Of a stretch of 8,181 nt of DNA, positions 5,189 to 8,181 are shown in pieces (the stretch's first letter is position 1; each line of letters starts with the position of its first letter). The notes below the pieces were generated by a model. That model saw nothing but the letters and a program-made list of their open reading frames with translations. It was not told where the DNA came from and ran no database searches. Position numbers and translations under genes: made by a program. Origin of the DNA: an uncultured Oscillospiraceae bacterium (GTDB taxonomy: Bacteria; Bacillota; Clostridia; Oscillospirales; Oscillospiraceae); contig CAAGIT010000052.1 in the NCBI GenBank assembly GCA_900769995.1, positions 1 to 8,181 of the forward strand. The letters are read 5' to 3'.

Positions 5189-6559
5189 TTAGAGCAAGGA
5201 TTTGCCGCGCGGGATATACTGTCCGCCGCGATCATCAAGAATCTCGCCTTCTGAAACCGCCAGCTTGCCGCGCAGGTAGACCTGTGCGATATGTCCGGCA
5301 ATTTCATAGCCCTCATAGGGCGCGTAGTCCACATTGGCAGCCTGATCGGCGGCAGTAATCCGTGTCTTGCCCTCGGGATCATAGACAACAATGTCCGCAT
5401 CCGCGCCAACCGCGATCTGTCCCTTACGCGGATATGCGCCATACAGCTTCGCAGGAGTCTCGGAGAGCACTTCAACCATCTTCTCCGCGCTGATCTTACC
5501 AGCCGCAACACCATAGGTATAGAGCAGGACACCTCGGGTTTCCACCCCGGGCATACCGCCGGGAATCTTGGTAAAGTCCCCGCGTCCGGCATCCTTCTGC
5601 GTCAGGTTGAAGCTGCAATGGTCGGTAGAAACTGTCTGAATTTCACCGTTTGCAACAGCATTCCAAAGCGCGTTGTTGTCAGAGGGCTTGCGCAGAGGCG
5701 GTGCGCACACATATTTTGCACCCTCAAAATCCGGCAGACTGTAGCGGGAATCATCCAGCAGCAAATAGTGCGGACAGGTTTCAACAAACACCTTTTGACC
5801 GCGCGCTCTTGCCGCCTGCACCTCGCGCAGACCGGCTTCACTGGAAAGATGGACGATCACAACGGGGACATCCGCCACCTCCGCCATTTTCAGCAGACGG
5901 CTGATCGCCTCGGCCTCCAAAATCGCGGGACGGCACTTCGGATGCGACTCGGGCGACAGCTCCCCTGCTGTCTTCTTTTCCTCAATGAGCGCATCGATCA
6001 CGCCTGCATTTTCGCAATGCACCCCTGCGATACCGCCAAGCTCTTTCATTTTCCGCAATGCTTTGAACATCGCCTCATCGCCGATCATCATGGCAGGATA
6101 GGTCATGTACATCTTGAACGAGGAAATCCCCTGCTCAAACATTTTGGGCAGTTCGGCAATGATCCCATCGTTCCAATCGTCGATCGTCATGTGAAATCCG
6201 TAGTCACAGGCAGTTTTGCCGTCGGCCTTCCTGTGCCAAAGCTCCAGCCCGTATTGGAGCGTTTCACCCTTGTTCGGGCAGGCAAAGTCGATGACCATCG
6301 TTGTGCCGCCGCGAAGCGCAGAACGTCCGCCGGTGTAGAAATCATCCGCAGTCGTTGTATTACAAACGTCGAGGTCAAAATGCGTATGGGCGTCGATGAA
6401 CCCCGGGAACAACAGCTTTCCGCTGACATCCACAATTTCGGCATCCTCGCAATTCAGATTCGGCGCGACCTGCTCCACCGTTTCCCCGTGAATCAGTACG
6501 TCCGCAAGCTGTGCACCGGATGCGTTGACGACTGTGCCGCCCTTGAGCAATCGTTTCAT
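5189..6559 (-). CDS. hydA: Dihydropyrimidinase / D-hydantoinase
   Basis: A 456-residue cyclic amidohydrolase that opens dihydrouracil or dihydrothymine rings (or hydantoins) to N-carbamoyl amino acids, in reductive pyrimidine breakdown. Nearly the full metal-site set is visible: DAHTHFD with His58 and His60, the carboxylated bridging Lys149 in SFKMYMTYP, His181 in GVHCEN, His237 in VIVHLSS, and Asp313 in VSTDHCSF. The substrate-binding Tyr154 lies five residues after the Lys, as in characterised hydantoinases. The N-terminal beta-sandwich part MKRLLKGGTVVNASG and the C-terminal GADADIVVYDPE (385-396) are also typical, and length is close to the usual 460-470. AAAGGAG 8 nt upstream supports the ATG. 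No downstream beta-ureidopropionase or dihydropyrimidine dehydrogenase is in the window, so the pathway here is incomplete and hydantoinase activity on other cyclic imides is possible. It diverges from the PLP enzyme. Confidence 0.95.
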   Translation of the reverse strand: MKRLLKGGTVVNASGAQLADVLIHGETVEQVAPNLNCEDAEIVDVSGKLLFPGFIDAHTHFDLDVCNTTTADDFYTGGRSALRGGTTMVIDFACPNKGETLQYGLELWHRKADGKTACDYGFHMTIDDWNDGIIAELPKMFEQGISSFKMYMTYPAMMIGDEAMFKALRKMKELGGIAGVHCENAGVIDALIEEKKTAGELSPESHPKCRPAILEAEAISRLLKMAEVADVPVVIVHLSSEAGLREVQAARARGQKVFVETCPHYLLLDDSRYSLPDFEGAKYVCAPPLRKPSDNNALWNAVANGEIQTVSTDHCSFNLTQKDAGRGDFTKIPGGMPGVETRGVLLYTYGVAAGKISAEKMVEVLSETPAKLYGAYPRKGQIAVGADADIVVYDPEGKTRITAADQAANVDYAPYEGYEIAGHIAQVYLRGKLAVSEGEILDDRGGQYIPRGKSLL

Positions 6560-6582
6560 AAGGTCAACTCCTTTTTTCTTTC

Positions 6583-6588
6583 ATCATA
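6583..6588 (-). promoter_or_regulatory. Possible extended -10 promoter of the dihydropyrimidinase gene
   Basis: On the minus strand TGG followed by TATGAT (6583-6588) forms an extended -10 about 24 bases before the start codon. No convincing -35 is found 16-18 nt upstream. Confidence 0.35.
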
Positions 6589-6680
6589 CCACTTCGTTTC
6601 CAAAAATGGAATAGTTTTTTGAAAATTTCAGTTGCAATCATGGAACGCCTCATGTAAACTGTGCTGTGGAGGGATGTTAC

Positions 6681-7709
6681 ATGATATTGTCTTTTGAAAA
6701 TGATTATAATGTTGGCGCACATCCGAAGATTTTGGAACGTTTGATGCAGACAAATCTCGAACCACAGTCCGGCTATGGCTCCGATCGTTTTTGTGAACAG
6801 GCAAAGGCACGAATCCGCGAGGCGTTTTCCTGCCCGAATGCCGACATCTTCTTTTTGGTTGGCGGCACGCAGACCAACGCCGTTGTGATCGACGCGCTCC
6901 TGCGTTCCTATGAGGGTGTCATCGCCGCGCAGACGGGCCATATTGCGCTGCACGAGGCCGGTGCAATCGAGTATTGCGGTCATAAGGTGTTGGAGCTTCC
7001 GTCACATGACGGTAAAATCTGCGCGGCTGATCTTGAAGCCATGTTCAAAACCTTCTATGGTGACGAAAACCATACGCACATGGTTTTCCCGGGTATGGTT
7101 TATATCTCTTACCCGACAGAGCTGGGCACGCTCTATAGCAAGGCTGAGCTGACTTCCCTGTCGACCCTCTGTCGGAGATATGAGATCCCGCTGTTTATCG
7201 ACGGTGCAAGGCTTGGCTACGGCTTGATGAGCAAGGAATGTGATCTGACACCGGCGGAATTTGCAGAGCTTTGTGATGTGTTCTATATCGGCGGCACAAA
7301 AGTCGGCGCACTCTGCGGAGAAGCTGTTGTATTCCCCAACGGGACGATGCCGAACAACTTCCTGACCACCGTCAAGCAGCATGGCGCGCTGCTCGCAAAG
7401 GGACGGCTGCTGGGTATCCAGTTTGATACACTCTTGGAGGACGGCCTGTATTTTGACATCAGCCGCCACGCCATCGAAATGGCAGAGGAATTGAAGCGTG
7501 TTTTTCACGAAAAAGGCTGCATCATTTGGCGGGAAACGCCGACAAATCAGCAGTTTATCATTGTGGATGATTCAAAACTGGACGCATTGCGCAAGCAGGT
7601 GATGTTCAGCTTTTGGGAACAGTATGACGAAACGCACACGGTCATCCGTTTCGTAACAAGCTGGGCAACAACGCAGGAACAGGTTGACCAACTACGTACA
7701 CTTTTATAA
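6681..7709 (+). CDS. PLP-dependent threonine aldolase / beta-eliminating lyase family enzyme
   Basis: A 342-residue fold-type I PLP enzyme that looks like a low-specificity L-threonine aldolase (threonine to glycine plus acetaldehyde). Visible features are ENDYNVGAHPKIL near the start, GYGSD (31-35), the phosphate-binding GGTQTN (61-66), TGHIALHEAGA (85-95) with a His that would stack on the cofactor, FIDGARLGYG (172-181) with Asp174 for the pyridine nitrogen and Arg177, and the Schiff-base Lys207 in YIGGTKVGALCGEAVV. The frame also allows a GTG five codons earlier (6666). The ATG at 6681 is preferred because GGAGGGA (6668-6674) lies 6 nt upstream and would be inside the gene otherwise. Length fits the family. 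Some relatives act on other beta-hydroxy amino acids or as lyases, so the substrate is not certain. It is divergent from the dihydropyrimidinase, and no terminator is visible before the tRNA. Confidence 0.88.
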   Translation: MILSFENDYNVGAHPKILERLMQTNLEPQSGYGSDRFCEQAKARIREAFSCPNADIFFLVGGTQTNAVVIDALLRSYEGVIAAQTGHIALHEAGAIEYCGHKVLELPSHDGKICAADLEAMFKTFYGDENHTHMVFPGMVYISYPTELGTLYSKAELTSLSTLCRRYEIPLFIDGARLGYGLMSKECDLTPAEFAELCDVFYIGGTKVGALCGEAVVFPNGTMPNNFLTTVKQHGALLAKGRLLGIQFDTLLEDGLYFDISRHAIEMAEELKRVFHEKGCIIWRETPTNQQFIIVDDSKLDALRKQVMFSFWEQYDETHTVIRFVTSWATTQEQVDQLRTLL

Positions 7710-7736
7710 TAGTTTTGAATTTTTCGGTATTTTCCC

Positions 7737-7765
7737 TTGATTTTTCAGTATAGGTCTGCTATAAT
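7737..7765 (+). promoter_or_regulatory. Promoter of tRNA-Ser
   Basis: TTGATT (7737-7742), a 17-nt spacer, and a perfect TATAAT (7760-7765) with an extended TG at 7757-7758. The start would be near 7772, about 14 nt before the mature tRNA. Confidence 0.8.
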
Positions 7766-7785
7766 CTACGGCGGTTAAACCACAC

Positions 7786-7876
7786 GGAGCGGTATCGAAG
7801 TGGTTATAACGGTCCTGACTCGAAATCAGGTGTACCGGCAACGGTACCGTGGGTTCGAATCCCACCCGCTCCGCCA
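7786..7876 (+). tRNA. tRNA-Ser(CGA)
   Basis: A class II tRNA with encoded CCA at 7874-7876. The acceptor stem GGAGCGG/CCGCTCC (7786-7792 with 7866-7872) is perfect. The anticodon stem CCTGA/TCAGG (7814-7818 with 7826-7830) encloses loop CTCGAAA, so the anticodon is CGA (7821-7823), reading UCG serine codons. A long variable arm with stem GTACCG/CGGTAC and loop GCAA marks serine identity. The T arm is GTGGG-TTCGAAT-CCCAC (7849-7865). It stands alone, with its own promoter and terminator. Confidence 0.97.
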
Positions 7877-7925
7877 AAAAGTTCCGAAGATTATGTATTC
7901 TGCATGATTTTCGGAACTTTTTCTT
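7876..7925 (+). terminator. Intrinsic terminator after tRNA-Ser
   Basis: A 20-bp stem (7876-7895 with 7903-7922; two G-T wobbles) has a 7-nt loop. Its outer part is AAAAAGTTCCG/CGGAACTTTTT, so the right arm ends in a T-run. The left arm begins directly at the final A of the tRNA CCA. Confidence 0.85.
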
Positions 7926-8010
7926 TATCCAAAAATCCCGGCTATAACCATTTCTTCTTGCAAAAAGCGACTATTTTTCTTTCCTCTTGATATAGGAGTT
8001 TCTTCATCGA

Positions 8011-8044
8011 CAAAGGGGTCTGGCTCGTGAGCCAGACCCCTTTG
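8011..8044. terminator. Perfect 15-bp palindromic hairpin, possible terminator or REP-like element
   Basis: Arms 8011-8025 (CAAAGGGGTCTGGCT) and 8030-8044 pair without mismatch around the 4-nt loop CGTG. It lies 15 bases beyond the stop of the minus-strand gene at the right edge, where a terminator is expected. On the minus strand the right arm ends CCCCTTTG and is followed by TCGATGAAG, so there is almost no U-tract; the plus side lacks one as well. It may be a weak terminator, an mRNA-stabilising 3' hairpin, or a dispersed repeat. The stretch 7926-8010 before it holds no gene I can support. Confidence 0.6.
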
Positions 8045-8059
8045 ACAGTTTGGAATTGA

Positions 8060-8181
8060 TTAACCGAGGTATGCAGCGGCAGCATCGCCGAAGACGAGCA
8101 TCGCATCGGCAAGTGCTTCCGCATCGGTGCCGCGGCAGCTCTTGACGTAGGCTTCCACGCTCCAGGTCAGCGTCTTGCTTG
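8060..8181 (-). CDS. C-terminal end of a large secreted/surface protein (partial)
   Basis: The minus strand is open from the window edge to a TAA at 8060-8062. The 39 residues begin SKTLTWSVEAYVKSCRG and end AMLVFGDAAAAYLG. The pattern S-V-x-x-Y, then a short turn, then L-x-x-A-M-x-x-(Y/F)-G-x-A-A-x-x-Y is a recurrent C-terminal module of big extracellular proteins of Ruminococcaceae and related Clostridia. No function is assigned to it that I know of. Only the last helix pair is visible, so the rest of the protein cannot be described. A 15-bp hairpin follows the stop. Confidence 0.65.
   Translation of the reverse strand, partial: SKTLTWSVEAYVKSCRGTDAEALADAMLVFGDAAAAYLG

Noticed and set aside
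5291..6622. 443-residue open frame on the plus strand
   Set aside because: It is antisense to the well-supported dihydropyrimidinase, has no ribosome binding site or family-like motifs, and its length only reflects the GC-rich codon pattern of the opposite strand.
6632..6660. Possible promoter (TTGCAA, 17 nt, TAAACT) for the threonine-aldolase-like gene
   Set aside because: Both boxes match only 4 of 6 positions, and the start would fall at the ribosome binding site itself; too weak to annotate.
7942..8124. 60-residue minus-strand frame across the palindromic hairpin
   Set aside because: It runs in another frame through the end of the surface-protein gene and the hairpin, without a ribosome binding site.
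1..8181. CRISPR arrays, insertion sequences, phage or toxin-antitoxin genes
   Set aside because: I looked on both strands and found no spaced repeats, transposase motifs or terminal inverted repeats with target duplications, and no such genes.

Overview
The window looks like the chromosome of an anaerobic, spore-forming Firmicute, probably in the Oscillospiraceae/Ruminococcaceae part of the Clostridia. The evidence is a spoVAC sporulation gene, strong AGGAGG-type ribosome binding sites, a Gram-positive lipoprotein with an LTGC lipobox, an ECF-type S component, and a C-terminal fragment typical of large clostridial secreted proteins. GC is moderate (about 50-60 %) over most genes and much lower in one membrane-protein gene. 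The lineage is inferred from protein style, not from a database match.

Left part (1-2010, minus strand): the promoter-proximal end of a surface-polysaccharide operon. The order is a PglC-like sugar-phosphate transferase, an ATP-grasp ligase, and a GT4-type glycosyltransferase cut by the window edge. Gene spacing is tight (13 nt, then 1 nt). A near-consensus promoter at 2143-2171 precedes a leader of about 125 nt.

Middle left (2211-3523, plus strand): a compact putative vitamin B12 acquisition unit. A promoter drives a cobalamin riboswitch with an unusual 3' end. It is followed by a DUF4430 lipoprotein (the fold of the transcobalamin beta domain) and, 2 nt later, an ECF transporter S component. 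A perfect 15-bp hairpin ends the unit and also serves the convergent spoVAC. This is the most interesting system here: a surface capture protein plus a membrane S component under B12 control.

Middle (3522-5132, minus strand): a solitary spoVAC with a possible sigma-G promoter, then an AT-rich, roughly eight-pass membrane protein of unknown function that starts at GTG. Its start overlaps the end of a decayed zinc-ribbon gene (5027-5132) that has lost a cysteine and a base.

Right (5189-8181): a dihydropyrimidinase-family hydrolase (minus) diverges from a PLP-dependent threonine-aldolase-like enzyme (plus). Next is a self-contained tRNA-Ser(CGA) unit with its own promoter and terminator. The right edge holds a perfect palindromic hairpin and the last 39 codons of a secreted/surface protein on the minus strand.
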